64,000 bases of DNA from the NCBI RefSeq assembly GCF_009720385.1, contig NZ_WARX01000006.1, positions 124,001 to 188,000 of the forward strand, read 5' to 3'. Shown piece by piece: positions 34,001 to 43,002 of this stretch. A program made the position numbers and the translations under genes. Source of the stretch: Catellatospora vulcania. GTDB lineage: Bacteria > Actinomycetota > Actinomycetes > Mycobacteriales > Micromonosporaceae. How positions within the stretch are numbered: the stretch's first letter is position 1; every line of letters starts with the position of its first letter. The notes under the pieces were generated by a model. That model saw only the letters and a program-made list of their open reading frames with translations. It did no database searches and was not told where the DNA came from.

Positions 34001-35122
34001 CTACTTCACCGAGGGCTGGACGAACGGCGGCTTGGTCACCGTCATCGAGCTGCGGCGGCCGCGCACGTCGACCTCGACGGTGTCGCCCTCGGTCAGGCCC
34101 GCGGCGGTGTCGAGCAGGGCCAGCGCGATGCCGATCTTGCGGGTGGGCGAGAAGGTGCCGCTGGTGATCTCGCCGACGGTCCGGTCGCCGGACAGCACGC
34201 TCATATGCGCCCGCGGGATGCCCCGGTCGTTGGCGACCAGGCCCCACAGGGTGCGCCGGGCGCCGGCCGCCTTCTCCGCGGTCAGCACGTCGCGGCCCCA
34301 GAACTCGGGCTTGCTCCAGCCGACGGCCCAGCCGGAACGGGCCTGCACCGGGGTGATGTCCAGGGACAGGTCCTGCCCGTGCAGCGGGTAGCCCATCTCG
34401 GTGCGCAGCGTGTCGCGCGAGGCCAGGCCGCAGGCGCGGGCGGGCACGCTCGCGCCGAACAGCGCGTCCCACACCGTCGTCGCGTCGCCCGACGGGACGA
34501 CCAGCTCGTAGCCGTGCTCGCCGGTGTAACCGGTGCGGCACACGGTCAGGGTGACCCCGTTCAGCTCCGCTGTGGCGAAGCTCATGTACTCGTGGTCGGT
34601 GGGCAGGCCCAGCTCGGCCAGCAGCTCCGCCGAGCGCGGACCCTGCACCGCCAGCACCGCGAAGTCCGCGTGCTCGTTGGTGACGGTCAGCTCGGCGGGC
34701 GCGGCGGCGGTCAGCCGCCGGACGACCTCGGTGGTGTTGGCCGCGTTCGGGATCAGGAAGACGTGGTCGTCGCCGTAGAGGTAGGCGATGATGTCGTCGA
34801 CCACGCCGCCGGTCGCCTCGTCGCAGCACAGCGTGTACTGCGCTTTACCAGGCTTGATGCGGCCCAGGTCGTTGGTGAGGCAGGCGTTGACGAAGTCCGC
34901 CGCGCCCGGCCCCGTGATCCGCGCCTTGCCCAGGTGGCTGACGTCGAACACGCCCACGCCCTCGCGCACCGCGGCGTGCTCCTTGAGCACCCCGCCCCCG
35001 GCATACTCCAGCGGCATGTCCCAGCCGCCGAAGGCGGCGAACTTCGCTCCCAGCGCCGTATGACGATCGTGCAGAGGCGATGTGAGCAGGTCGGCAGAGT
35101 CTTTTGAACCCATGTCGGTCAT
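34001..35122 (-). CDS. gcvT: Aminomethyltransferase (glycine cleavage T protein)
   Basis: 373 residues. It transfers the methylene group from the aminomethyl-lipoyl H protein to tetrahydrofolate, releasing ammonia. Family blocks: [53 protein letters not shown] and the C-terminal YPLHGQDL and [11 protein letters not shown] at 35122 lies six bases after TAAGTT on the minus strand; a second in-frame ATG four codons later is possible. gcvH and gcvP are not in the window. Its neighbours lpdA and lipB/lipA belong to the same lipoate-dependent chemistry. Confidence 0.93.
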   Translation of the reverse strand: MTDMGSKDSADLLTSPLHDRHTALGAKFAAFGGWDMPLEYAGGGVLKEHAAVREGVGVFDVSHLGKARITGPGAADFVNACLTNDLGRIKPGKAQYTLCCDEATGGVVDDIIAYLYGDDHVFLIPNAANTTEVVRRLTAAAPAELTVTNEHADFAVLAVQGPRSAELLAELGLPTDHEYMSFATAELNGVTLTVCRTGYTGEHGYELVVPSGDATTVWDALFGASVPARACGLASRDTLRTEMGYPLHGQDLSLDITPVQARSGWAVGWSKPEFWGRDVLTAEKAAGARRTLWGLVANDRGIPRAHMSVLSGDRTVGEITSGTFSPTRKIGIALALLDTAAGLTEGDTVEVDVRGRRSSMTVTKPPFVQPSVK

Positions 35123-35128
35123 GAGCGC

Positions 35129-35134
35129 AACTTA
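35129..35134 (-). promoter_or_regulatory. Leaderless -10 box for gcvT
   Basis: TAAGTT on the minus strand, six bases before ATG 35122. The divergent pepA promoter lies in the same 72-base gap (TTAGCAT at about 35154-35160). Confidence 0.45.
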
Positions 35135-35194
35135 CCCTGACGTTTGGGGTTCGTTAGCATCGGCGCAGCAACCCACGTCCACCAGGAGTACTTT

Positions 35195-36763
35195 GTGACC
35201 ACGCCCACCACGGCTCTGCCCACGCTGAGCCTCGCCGACACCGACCCCGCCGACCTCACCGTGGATGCCGTGGTCATCGGCGTACACAGTCAGGAAGGCG
35301 CCGAGGGCGCGGCCGGGGAGCTGCTGCTGGCGTCCGGGGCCGAGAGCATCGCCGCCGCGTTCGACGGCAAGCTGACCGCCACCCTGGCCCTGCTGGGCGC
35401 CACCGGCGGCGCGGGCGAGGTCACCAAGCTCGCCACGCTCGGCACCATCACCGCCCCGGTGCTGGTCGCCGTAGGCCTGGGCGGCGAGCCCACCGGCCCG
35501 GCGCCCGCTCCCGACACCCTGCGGCGCGCCACCGCCGCCGCGGTCCGTGCCCTGGCCGGCGCGAAGAAGGTCGTGCTGGCGCTGCCCCTGTCCGACGACG
35601 CCGACGACAGCGGCGCGCTGACCCTGCGCGCGGTCGCGGAGGGCGCGGCGCTGGGCGCATACCGGTTCACCGGCTACAAGGCCAAGCCGTCCACCGGCCG
35701 CAAGGACCCGGTCACCGCCGTGTCGGTGCTGGTGCCCGACGCCAAGGAGGCCGGCGCCAACGCCGAGGTCAAGCGGGCCGCCGTGGTCACCACCGCGGTC
35801 GCGCGCACCCGCGACTGGGTGAACGCCCCGGCCAACCTGCTGCGCCCGCCGAACTTCGCCGACGAGATCGCCGCCCTGGCCGGCAAGGCCGGCCTCGACG
35901 TCGAGGTGCTCGACGAGAAGGCGCTCATCGAGGGCGGCTTCGGCGGCATCCTCGCCGTCGGCATGGGCTCGGCCGCCAAGCCGCGCCTGGTCAAGATCAC
36001 GTACAAGCCGGCGCAGGCGACCACCACCGTGGCGCTGATCGGCAAGGGCATCACCTTCGACACCGGCGGCGTCTCGATCAAGCCCGCGCAGGGTATGTGG
36101 GAGATGAAGTCCGACATGGCCGGTGCGGCCGCCGTGGCCAGCACCATGGCCGCGATCGCCGAGCTCAAGCCCGCCGTGGCGGTGACCGCGTACATCCCGA
36201 TCGCGGAGAACATGCTGTCCGGCGAGGCGTACCGGCCCGGTGACGTGATCACCATGCGCAGCGGCAAGAAGGTCGAGGTGCTCAACACCGACGCCGAGGG
36301 CCGCATGATCCTGGCCGACGCCATCGCGCTGGCCTGCGAGTCCCAGCCCGACTACCTGATCGAGACCTCGACGCTGACCGGCGGCCAGGTCATCGCGCTC
36401 GGCAAGAAGATCGCCGGCGTGATGGGCTCGGAGAAGCTGGCCCAGCGCACCAAGGCCGCGGGCGACCTGGTCGGCGAGCCGACCTGGCCGATGCCGCTGC
36501 CCGACGAGATCCGCAAGTCGATGGAGTCGGACGTCGCCGACATCCTGCAGGTCAGCGCGGGTATGGAGCGCGCCGGCCACATGCTGCAGGGCGGCGTGTT
36601 CCTGCGCGAGTTCGTCACCGAGGGCATCGAGTGGGCGCACATCGACATCGCGGGCCCGTCGTTCCACTCCGGCGAGGCCACCGGCCACTGGAGCAAGGGC
36701 GGCACCGGTGTCCCCGTCCGCACCCTCCTGGCCCTGATCGACGACCTCGCCGCCAACGGCTGA
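35195..36763 (+). CDS. pepA: Leucyl aminopeptidase
   Basis: M17 cytosolic aminopeptidase of 522 residues that needs two metal ions. The catalytic domain has GKGITFDTGGVSIKPA with Lys and Asp ligands, and the signature NTDAEGRMILADAI near residues 364-377. The N-terminal macro-like domain occupies about the first 180 residues. Start GTG 35195 follows AGGAG at 35183-35187; the in-frame upstream reading is not conserved. Hairpin repeat C2 follows the stop. Confidence 0.95.
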   Translation: MTTPTTALPTLSLADTDPADLTVDAVVIGVHSQEGAEGAAGELLLASGAESIAAAFDGKLTATLALLGATGGAGEVTKLATLGTITAPVLVAVGLGGEPTGPAPAPDTLRRATAAAVRALAGAKKVVLALPLSDDADDSGALTLRAVAEGAALGAYRFTGYKAKPSTGRKDPVTAVSVLVPDAKEAGANAEVKRAAVVTTAVARTRDWVNAPANLLRPPNFADEIAALAGKAGLDVEVLDEKALIEGGFGGILAVGMGSAAKPRLVKITYKPAQATTTVALIGKGITFDTGGVSIKPAQGMWEMKSDMAGAAAVASTMAAIAELKPAVAVTAYIPIAENMLSGEAYRPGDVITMRSGKKVEVLNTDAEGRMILADAIALACESQPDYLIETSTLTGGQVIALGKKIAGVMGSEKLAQRTKAAGDLVGEPTWPMPLPDEIRKSMESDVADILQVSAGMERAGHMLQGGVFLREFVTEGIEWAHIDIAGPSFHSGEATGHWSKGGTGVPVRTLLALIDDLAANG

Positions 36764-36782
36764 CCCGCTGCCGCAGGCATCC

Positions 36783-36847
36783 AAGATCGCTGTTTCGTGT
36801 CAAAATCTGCGGTTGAACCTCAGGTTTTGGCACGAAACAGCGATCTT
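36783..36847. repeat. Hairpin repeat family C, copy 2
   Basis: 23-base arms (36783-36805 and 36825-36847) with 22 of 23 pairs, core AAGATCGCTGTTTCGTG. The loop has an inner stem CTG-GGTT/AACC-CAG. It lies between convergent pepA and the 105-residue ORF, and aligns with copy 1 in the inverse orientation, including part of the loop. Confidence 0.9.
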
Positions 36848-36865
36848 CGCGTTTCAGAGGGCGGG

Positions 36866-37183
36866 TTACTCCGCGGGGCGGAGTTTCTGGCGGGCGTTGA
36901 AGTCGCGCATGCGTTGCGGATAGCCGACCAGTTGGACGTCGTAGACGGGCATGGACAGGCGCTGGGCGAACTGGCGCACCGCCGTGGGGTTGGGCATGCG
37001 GCGACGGGTCCACTCACCGTCGTGGGCGATCAGGATGACCGTGGTCCCGGTCACCGTGGTACGCGGCTCGATGAACGCCTCCACGCCGCGGCGGGACTGC
37101 ACGAACTGCTCAAGATGCGTGACAGCGGCCGGGTCGGCCGGACGGTCGGCCGGGGACCCGCCCCGGCGGCGGAACCAACCCAC
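36866..37183 (-). CDS. Conserved actinobacterial protein, 105 residues
   Basis: Soluble protein beginning VGWFRRRGGSPADRPADPAA, then THLEQFVQSRRGVEAFIEPRTTVT, TVILIAHDGEWTRRRMPNP and VYDVQLVGYPQRMRDFNARQK. The pattern of a short beta-sheet with HDGEWTRR resembles small actinobacterial proteins encoded next to pepA and lpdA, whose function is not known to me. GTG 37183 has GAGGAG upstream. It diverges from lpdA. Confidence 0.8.
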   Translation of the reverse strand: MGWFRRRGGSPADRPADPAAVTHLEQFVQSRRGVEAFIEPRTTVTGTTVILIAHDGEWTRRRMPNPTAVRQFAQRLSMPVYDVQLVGYPQRMRDFNARQKLRPAE

Positions 37184-37367
37184 GCCTGCTCCTCTGTTGA
37201 AGGTGTGCCACTCCGGTGCGCATGGTACTGGCAAGAGTAGCCAGACGTGTCCTTCAGCACCTCGGTGCGCGGTCGGACCCCGGCAGTGACAAGATGGCCG
37301 AGTGTGGGCTGAGCACACGCCGGCTCACAGTGACGCGAAGTGGCAATGACGCGACCTTGGAGCGATC

Positions 37368-38744
37368 GTGAGCGAGACCTTTGACGTAGTCATCCTCGGC
37401 GGCGGCAGCGGTGGTTACGCCACCGCGCTGCGTGCGGCGCAGTTGGGTCTGTCCGTCGCGCTGATCGAGAAGGACAAGCTGGGCGGCACCTGCCTGCACC
37501 GGGGCTGTGTCCCGACCAAGGCGCTGCTGCACGCCGGCGAGGTCGCCGACCAGACGCGCGAGGCGTCGCACATCGGCATCAAGGCCGAGCTGATCGAGAT
37601 CGACATGGCGGGCGTGAACTCGTACAAGGACGGCGTGGTCGCCGGCCTGTACAAGGGCCTGCAGGGCCTGATCAAGGCCTCGAAGGTCACCTACGTCGAG
37701 GGCAAGGGCACGCTCGTCGCGCCGGACGCCGTCGAGGTGGACGGCAAGCGCTACACCGGCCGCAACATCGTGCTGGCCACCGGTTCGTACTCGAAGAGCC
37801 TGCCCGGCCTGGAGCTGGACGGCGAGCGGGTCATCGCCAGCGAGCACGCGCTGACCATGGACCGGGTGCCCGCGTCCGCGATCGTGCTGGGCGGCGGCGT
37901 CATCGGCGTCGAGTTCGCGAGCGCCTGGAAGTCGCTGGGCGCCGAGGTGACCATCATCGAGGCCCTGCCGCGCCTGGTCGCGGCCGAGGACCCGGACATC
38001 TCCAAGCAGCTGGAGCGCACCTTCCGCAAGCGCGGCATCGGCTTCAAGGTCGGCAAGCCGTTCGAGAAGGTCGAGAAGACCGAGAGCGGCGTGAAGGTCA
38101 CCATCGCCGGCGGCGAGACCCTGGAGGCCGAGCTGCTGCTGGTCGCCGTGGGCCGCGGCCCGGCCACCGCCAACTGCGGCTACGAGGCCCAGGGCGTCAC
38201 CATGGAGCGCGGCTTCGTGATCACCGACGAGCGCCTGCGCACCAACCTGCCCAACGTGTACGCCGTCGGCGACATCGTGCCCGGCCTGCAGCTGGCGCAC
38301 CGCGGCTTCGCGCAGGGCATCTTCGTCGCGGAGACCATCGCCGGGCAGAACCCGGCCCCGATCGTCGAGTCGGGCATCCCGCGCGTCACCTACACCGACC
38401 CCGAGATCGCGTCGGTCGGCGTCACCGAGGCCCAGGCCAAGGAGAAGTTCGGCGCGGACAACATCGAGACGTACAACTACAACCTCGGCGGCAACGGCAA
38501 GAGCAAGATCCTGGGCACCCAGGGCTTCGTCAAGCTGGTCCGCCAGAAGGACGGCCCGGTCGTGGGCATCCACATGATCGGCGCCCGGATGGGCGAGCAG
38601 GTCGGCGAGGCCTCGCTGATCGTCAACTGGGAGGCGTTCCCGGCCGAGGTCGCGGCGCTCATCCACGCCCACCCGACGCAGAACGAGGCGCTCGGCGAGG
38701 CGCACCTGGCGCTGGCCGGCAAGCCGCTGCACGCGCACAACTGA
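37368..38744 (+). CDS. lpdA: Dihydrolipoyl dehydrogenase (E3)
   Basis: 458-residue FAD/NAD flavoprotein. It has the FAD motif [14 protein letters not shown], the redox disulfide Cys42/Cys47 in [11 protein letters not shown], the NAD motif [11 protein letters not shown], and the C-terminal HAHPTQNEA with the catalytic His-Glu pair. It reoxidises dihydrolipoamide on 2-oxo-acid dehydrogenases and on the glycine cleavage H protein. GTG 37368 follows GGAGCGATC. The E2 gene follows after 64 bases, so an E3-E2 unit is likely. Confidence 0.95.
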   Translation: MSETFDVVILGGGSGGYATALRAAQLGLSVALIEKDKLGGTCLHRGCVPTKALLHAGEVADQTREASHIGIKAELIEIDMAGVNSYKDGVVAGLYKGLQGLIKASKVTYVEGKGTLVAPDAVEVDGKRYTGRNIVLATGSYSKSLPGLELDGERVIASEHALTMDRVPASAIVLGGGVIGVEFASAWKSLGAEVTIIEALPRLVAAEDPDISKQLERTFRKRGIGFKVGKPFEKVEKTESGVKVTIAGGETLEAELLLVAVGRGPATANCGYEAQGVTMERGFVITDERLRTNLPNVYAVGDIVPGLQLAHRGFAQGIFVAETIAGQNPAPIVESGIPRVTYTDPEIASVGVTEAQAKEKFGADNIETYNYNLGGNGKSKILGTQGFVKLVRQKDGPVVGIHMIGARMGEQVGEASLIVNWEAFPAEVAALIHAHPTQNEALGEAHLALAGKPLHAHN

Positions 38745-38808
38745 GCGAATAAGCTCACCTCGTCCTTTTGTAACTGCGGATCAGCACTTAACTGAGGAGT
38801 CTGAAGCA

Positions 38809-40578
38809 ATGCCGGTATCGGTAACCATGCCGCGGCTCGGCGAGAGTGTCACCGAGGGCACCGTCACCCGGTGGCTCAAGCAGGAGGGTGACCGGGTCGA
38901 GGTCGACGAGCCGCTGCTCGAGGTCTCCACCGACAAGGTCGACACGGAGATCCCGTCGCCGGCTGCCGGCATTCTCAGCAAGATCATCGTCGGCGAGGAC
39001 GAGACCGCTGAGGTAGGCGCCGAGCTCGCCGTCATCGCGGGCGAGGGCGAGAGCCCGGCCGCGGCCGCTCCGGCCGCCACGCCCGCCGCCGAGGCCCCCG
39101 CGGCCGCGGCTCCCGCCGAGGCCGCCCCGGCCGAGGAGGCGGCACCGGCGCCGGCTCCCGCCGAGGCCGCGCCGGCCCAGGCCGCGGCTCCCGCCGGGGA
39201 CGCCACCCCGGTGAAGATGCCCGCGCTGGGCGAGAGCGTCACCGAGGGCACCGTCACCCGCTGGCTCAAGCAGGTCGGCGACGCGATCGAGGTCGACGAG
39301 CCGCTGCTGGAGGTCTCCACGGACAAGGTCGACACGGAGATCCCGTCCCCGGTCGCCGGCACCCTGCTGGAGATCACGGTCCCCGAGGACGAGACCGCCG
39401 CCGTCGGCGCGCAGCTCGCGCTGATCGGCGCGGCGGGTGCCGCTCCGGCCGCCCCGGCCCCGGCTCCGGCTGCCCCGGCTCCCGCTGCCCCGGCGACTCC
39501 GGCCCCCGCCGCGCCGGCTCCCGCCGCCACTGCTCCCGCTCCGGCGCAGGCTCCGGCCGCTCCCGCTCCGGCGCAGGCCGCAGCTCCGGCGCAGGCCGCG
39601 GCCCCGGCGCAGGCCGCAGCCCCGGCCGCCGAGGCGGTCAACGGCTCGGACGGTTACGTCACCCCGCTGGTGCGCAAGCTCGCCGCCGAGCACGGCGTCG
39701 ACCTGGGCAAGGTCAGCGGCACCGGCGTCGGCGGTCGCATCCGCAAGCAGGACGTGCTGGACGCGGCCGAGAAGGCCAAGGCGCCGGCTGCCGCTCCCGC
39801 GGCCGCCGCGCCCGCCGCCGCCCCGGCTCCGGCCGCCAAGGCCGCGCCGAGCCCGCTGCGCGGCCGCACCGAGAAGCTGTCCCGGCTGCGTACCACCATC
39901 GCCAAGCGCATGGTCGAGTCGCTGCAGGTGTCGGCGCAGCTCACCACCGTGGTCGAGGTCGACGTCACCAAGATCGCGAAGCTGCGTACGCAGGCCAAGG
40001 CCGACTTCCTCGCCAAGAACGGCGTGAAGCTGTCCTTCCTGCCGTTCTTCGCGCTGGCGGCGGTCGAGGCGCTGCGCGTGCACCCGAACGTGAACGCGTC
40101 GATGGACCTGGAGGCCGGCACGGTCACCTACCACGACGCCGAGCACCTGGGCATGGCCGTGGACACCGACAAGGGCCTCATCGTCCCGGTGATCCGCAGC
40201 GCCGGCGACCTCAACCTGGCGGGCCTGGCCCGCCGGATCGCCGACGTGGCCGAGCGCACCCGCTCCAACAAGATCCTGCCGGACGAGCTGTCGGGCGGCA
40301 CCTTCACGCTGACCAACACCGGCAGCCGGGGCGCCCTGTTCGACACGCCGATCATCAACCAGCCGCAGGTCGCCATCCTCGGCACCGGCGCGGTCGTCAA
40401 GCGGGCCGTGGTCGTCGACGACCCGAGCCTGGGCGAGCTGATCGTGCCGCGGTACATGGTCTACCTGGCCCTGTCCTACGACCACCGCCTGGTCGACGGC
40501 TCCGACGCCGCGCGTTTCCTGGGCACCGTCAAGGAGCGCCTGGAGACGGGCGCCTTCGAGGGCGAACTGGGTCTGTGA
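38809..40578 (+). CDS. sucB: Dihydrolipoamide acyltransferase (E2) with two lipoyl domains
   Basis: 589 residues. Two lipoyl domains, each with [14 protein letters not shown] (lipoylated Lys43 and about Lys173), are joined by Ala/Pro-rich linkers. The peripheral-subunit-binding domain is near residues 283-320 ([30 protein letters not shown]). The catalytic domain ends with [15 protein letters not shown] near 557-570. Two-domain architecture equals mycobacterial DlaT, which serves pyruvate dehydrogenase, while many annotations use sucB (2-oxoglutarate). Sequence alone does not separate them. The lipoyl groups would come from LipB/LipA encoded further on. A strong hairpin follows. Confidence 0.93.
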   Translation: MPVSVTMPRLGESVTEGTVTRWLKQEGDRVEVDEPLLEVSTDKVDTEIPSPAAGILSKIIVGEDETAEVGAELAVIAGEGESPAAAAPAATPAAEAPAAAAPAEAAPAEEAAPAPAPAEAAPAQAAAPAGDATPVKMPALGESVTEGTVTRWLKQVGDAIEVDEPLLEVSTDKVDTEIPSPVAGTLLEITVPEDETAAVGAQLALIGAAGAAPAAPAPAPAAPAPAAPATPAPAAPAPAATAPAPAQAPAAPAPAQAAAPAQAAAPAQAAAPAAEAVNGSDGYVTPLVRKLAAEHGVDLGKVSGTGVGGRIRKQDVLDAAEKAKAPAAAPAAAAPAAAPAPAAKAAPSPLRGRTEKLSRLRTTIAKRMVESLQVSAQLTTVVEVDVTKIAKLRTQAKADFLAKNGVKLSFLPFFALAAVEALRVHPNVNASMDLEAGTVTYHDAEHLGMAVDTDKGLIVPVIRSAGDLNLAGLARRIADVAERTRSNKILPDELSGGTFTLTNTGSRGALFDTPIINQPQVAILGTGAVVKRAVVVDDPSLGELIVPRYMVYLALSYDHRLVDGSDAARFLGTVKERLETGAFEGELGL

Positions 40579-40590
40579 GCCGAAGCTGAC

Positions 40591-40620
40591 AAGGGTGGCC
40601 GGCGCACGCCGGCCACCCTT
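40591..40620 (+). terminator. sucB terminator
   Basis: Perfect 14-bp stem AAGGGTGGCCGGCG/CGCCGGCCACCCTT with a CA loop, followed by TTCG, 12 bases after the stop. Confidence 0.9.
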
Positions 40621-40652
40621 TCGCTTTGCGCGGGCACGCTGGACGCGGTCGT

Positions 40653-40658
40653 TACTGT
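40653..40658 (+). promoter_or_regulatory. Leaderless -10 box for the ABC ATPase at 40665
   Basis: TACTGT followed by six bases and GTG at 40665; it selects this start over a longer in-frame reading from 40626. Confidence 0.5.
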
Positions 40659-40664
40659 GTCGGG

Positions 40665-41297
40665 GTGCCTGTCGTCGTCACCCGTGACCTGTCCGTGGAA
40701 CTCGGTGGCCGCACCGTGCTGGACCGGGTCGGCCTCACCGCCGAGCCCGGGGAGATCGTGGCCGTGCAGGGCGTCAACGGCTGCGGCAAGTCCACCCTGC
40801 TGCGCTGCCTGAGCGGCCTGCTGCGGCCCGGCTCCGGCGAGGTCGAGGTGCTCGGCGCGGCCCCGTCCGCCTACCCTGCCTTCTGGCGGGACGTCGGGCT
40901 GCTGGCCGAGGAGCCCGCCTGGTATCCCGGCCTGAGCGTGCGCGAACACCTCGCACTGGTCGCGCTGACCCACGGCGCGACCGTTCCGGTGGACCGGACG
41001 CTGGACGACTTCGAGCTGGCCGCCCGCGCCGACGTGAGCCCGCTGGCCCTCTCCTCCGGGCAGCGGCAGCGGCTGGCGCTCGCCGCGACGATGGCCCGGC
41101 CCAGCCGCCTGCTCCTGCTCGACGAGCCCGAGCAGAAACTCGACGCCGCGTTCCGCGACCGCCTGGCGGCGATGCTGCGGGCGTACGCCGGCACCGGCGG
41201 CACGGTCCTGCTGGCCACCCACGACGCGGCCCTGGTCGCCGCCCTGGACGCGACCAGCCTGCACCTGCGCGACGGAAGCCCCGCCCGGCCCGCATGA
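40665..41297 (+). CDS. ABC transporter ATP-binding protein
   Basis: 210 residues, short form. Walker A is GVNGCGKST (Cys in place of the common Ala), signature LSSGQRQR, Walker B LLLLDEPEQKLD and H-loop LLATHD. The gene product lacks a C-terminal extension. It is coupled by four overlapping bases to the DUF6297-type membrane protein gene, which should supply the permease. Substrate is unknown. Confidence 0.88.
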   Translation: MPVVVTRDLSVELGGRTVLDRVGLTAEPGEIVAVQGVNGCGKSTLLRCLSGLLRPGSGEVEVLGAAPSAYPAFWRDVGLLAEEPAWYPGLSVREHLALVALTHGATVPVDRTLDDFELAARADVSPLALSSGQRQRLALAATMARPSRLLLLDEPEQKLDAAFRDRLAAMLRAYAGTGGTVLLATHDAALVAALDATSLHLRDGSPARPA

Positions 41298-42880
41298 CCG
41301 ACCACACCGCCTCCCCCGCCGCACCGCCCACCGCAGGCGACATCGCGCGCGCCGCCACGCCGCGGACCGCCCGTGCCACGGCCCGCGCGGCGCGGGCGGC
41401 GACCCGCTCCCCCGGCCGGCGGGCCGCCGACACGCACTGGTCGGACCGCTACCTGCCCGTCGCGGGTGTCGGCGTCGGCGGCGCGCTGCTGCTCGGCCCG
41501 TTCCAGGGCCTGCTCGGCGACCTGTCCCGGCCGGTCCCGCCCGCCCCGCCGGTGACCGCCCTGGTGGGTCTCGCGCTCGCGGTGGCGGCTCTGGCCGGGC
41601 TGGTCCGGATCGCCTCGGTCGCAGGTCCGGTGCTGCTCACCCCCGCCGATGCCCGCTGGCTGCTGCTGTCGCCGCTGGACCGGCGTGCCGTGCTCACGCC
41701 CGCGGTGCTGCGCGCCGCCGTGGTGGCGGTGGTCGCCGGTGCGCTGCTCGGCGGCGTGACGCTGTCGCTGCTGGGCGTACCCGATCACGGCGCGCTGCGG
41801 CTGGCCGCCGCAATCGGGTGCGGTGTCTCGTCCGCGCTGACCGGCGTGGGACTGGCCGCACTGGCACAGCGGTCGGAGCGGGCCGGGCCGCCGCTGCGCC
41901 GCATCACGGGCGGCGTGGCGCTGCTCGCGCTGCTCACCGGCGCGATCGTCGCCGCGGCCGGTGCGGCGGTAGGCCCGCTACCGGCCGTCCCGCTGCCCGC
42001 GGCGCTGGGCGCGGCCGGTGCGGGTGTGCTCTGCGCCCTGGTGGTCGCTGTGGCGGTGGGGCGGAGCCTCGCGACCTTCCCCGCCCGGCCGGTGCTGGAC
42101 GCCGCGACCCGGCTCAGCGCCGCGGGCGACGCGGTCGTCGCACTGGAGCCGTCGTTCCTGTCCCGCGTGGCCGAGAACGCGTACTGGCGCGAGCGCCGGC
42201 CGCCGTCGCGCCCGTGGCCCGCCTGGCCGGGCCCGCTGGTGCTGGCCTGGCTGGACTGGCGCGGGCTGCGCCGCCGCCCGGCCCGGTTCGCCGGGCTCGC
42301 CCTCAGCACGCTGGTGCCCGTCCTGCTGGCGACGGTGTGGCCGGACCGCCCGCTGCTGTTCACCGCGGCGGTGTTCGGGCTCGGCCTGGCGGCGGCGAGC
42401 GCCGGTGCGGGCGGCGTACGCCGGGAGACCGACAGCCCTGCCCTGCACCGCCTGTTCGGCGTCGCCGCCCTGCCCGCCGACGCGGCCCGGCTGGTGCTGC
42501 CCGCGCTGCTGGCCGCGGGCTGGCTCACCGCCGCGCTGGGCCTGCTGGAGCTGGCCGGGGCGCTGCCCGGTGACGGCTGGGCGTGGCTGGGCCCGGCCGC
42601 GTGCGGCGTGCCCGCCGTCGCCGCGCTGCGGATGGCCCGGCGCGGTCACATCGACCACGCGTCCGTTCCCGTGGTGATGCCGATGGTCGGTTCGCGGATC
42701 CCGCTCGGCTGGCTGACCTGGAGCCTGTCCGGGCTCGACGTGGCAGTGCCGGGCCTGCTTCCGCTGCTGCTGGCCCTGGCCTGCGCAACAGCCGCGCCCG
42801 GACCGGCGGTGGCCGCGCAGGCAGCGCTGTCGGCACTCGTACTCGCCGGGTACCTGTGGCGGCGGCACAGGCAGGTCTGA
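41294..42880 (+). CDS. DUF6297-type polytopic membrane protein (ABC permease partner)
   Basis: 528 residues, about 12 hydrophobic segments, with an Ala/Arg-rich cytosolic lead of 45 residues. The central segment AENAYWRERRPPSRPWP and LVLAWLDWRGLRRRPARF are cytosolic loops of the type found in actinobacterial exporter permeases annotated DUF6297. Its ATG lies inside the stop of the ATPase gene (ATGA). Role as channel is inferred from this pairing. Confidence 0.8.
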   Translation: MTDHTASPAAPPTAGDIARAATPRTARATARAARAATRSPGRRAADTHWSDRYLPVAGVGVGGALLLGPFQGLLGDLSRPVPPAPPVTALVGLALAVAALAGLVRIASVAGPVLLTPADARWLLLSPLDRRAVLTPAVLRAAVVAVVAGALLGGVTLSLLGVPDHGALRLAAAIGCGVSSALTGVGLAALAQRSERAGPPLRRITGGVALLALLTGAIVAAAGAAVGPLPAVPLPAALGAAGAGVLCALVVAVAVGRSLATFPARPVLDAATRLSAAGDAVVALEPSFLSRVAENAYWRERRPPSRPWPAWPGPLVLAWLDWRGLRRRPARFAGLALSTLVPVLLATVWPDRPLLFTAAVFGLGLAAASAGAGGVRRETDSPALHRLFGVAALPADAARLVLPALLAAGWLTAALGLLELAGALPGDGWAWLGPAACGVPAVAALRMARRGHIDHASVPVVMPMVGSRIPLGWLTWSLSGLDVAVPGLLPLLLALACATAAPGPAVAAQAALSALVLAGYLWRRHRQV

Positions 42881-42990
42881 AGCCGCGCCCGCGATCCGAG
42901 GACGTGCCCGACCCTCCCGTCGGCGGGTTCGCGTCACCGCGGCCGGACCCGGGCGGTGACCGAGGGCTGCGCGATCGCCGTCGCGCAGGG

Positions 42991-42996
42991 CAGAAT
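42991..42996 (+). promoter_or_regulatory. Leaderless -10-like box for the M48 protease
   Basis: CAGAAT followed by six bases and GTG at 43003. It differs from TANNNT at the first base, so it is a weaker case. Confidence 0.35.
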
Positions 42997-43002
42997 GCGC
43001 CG

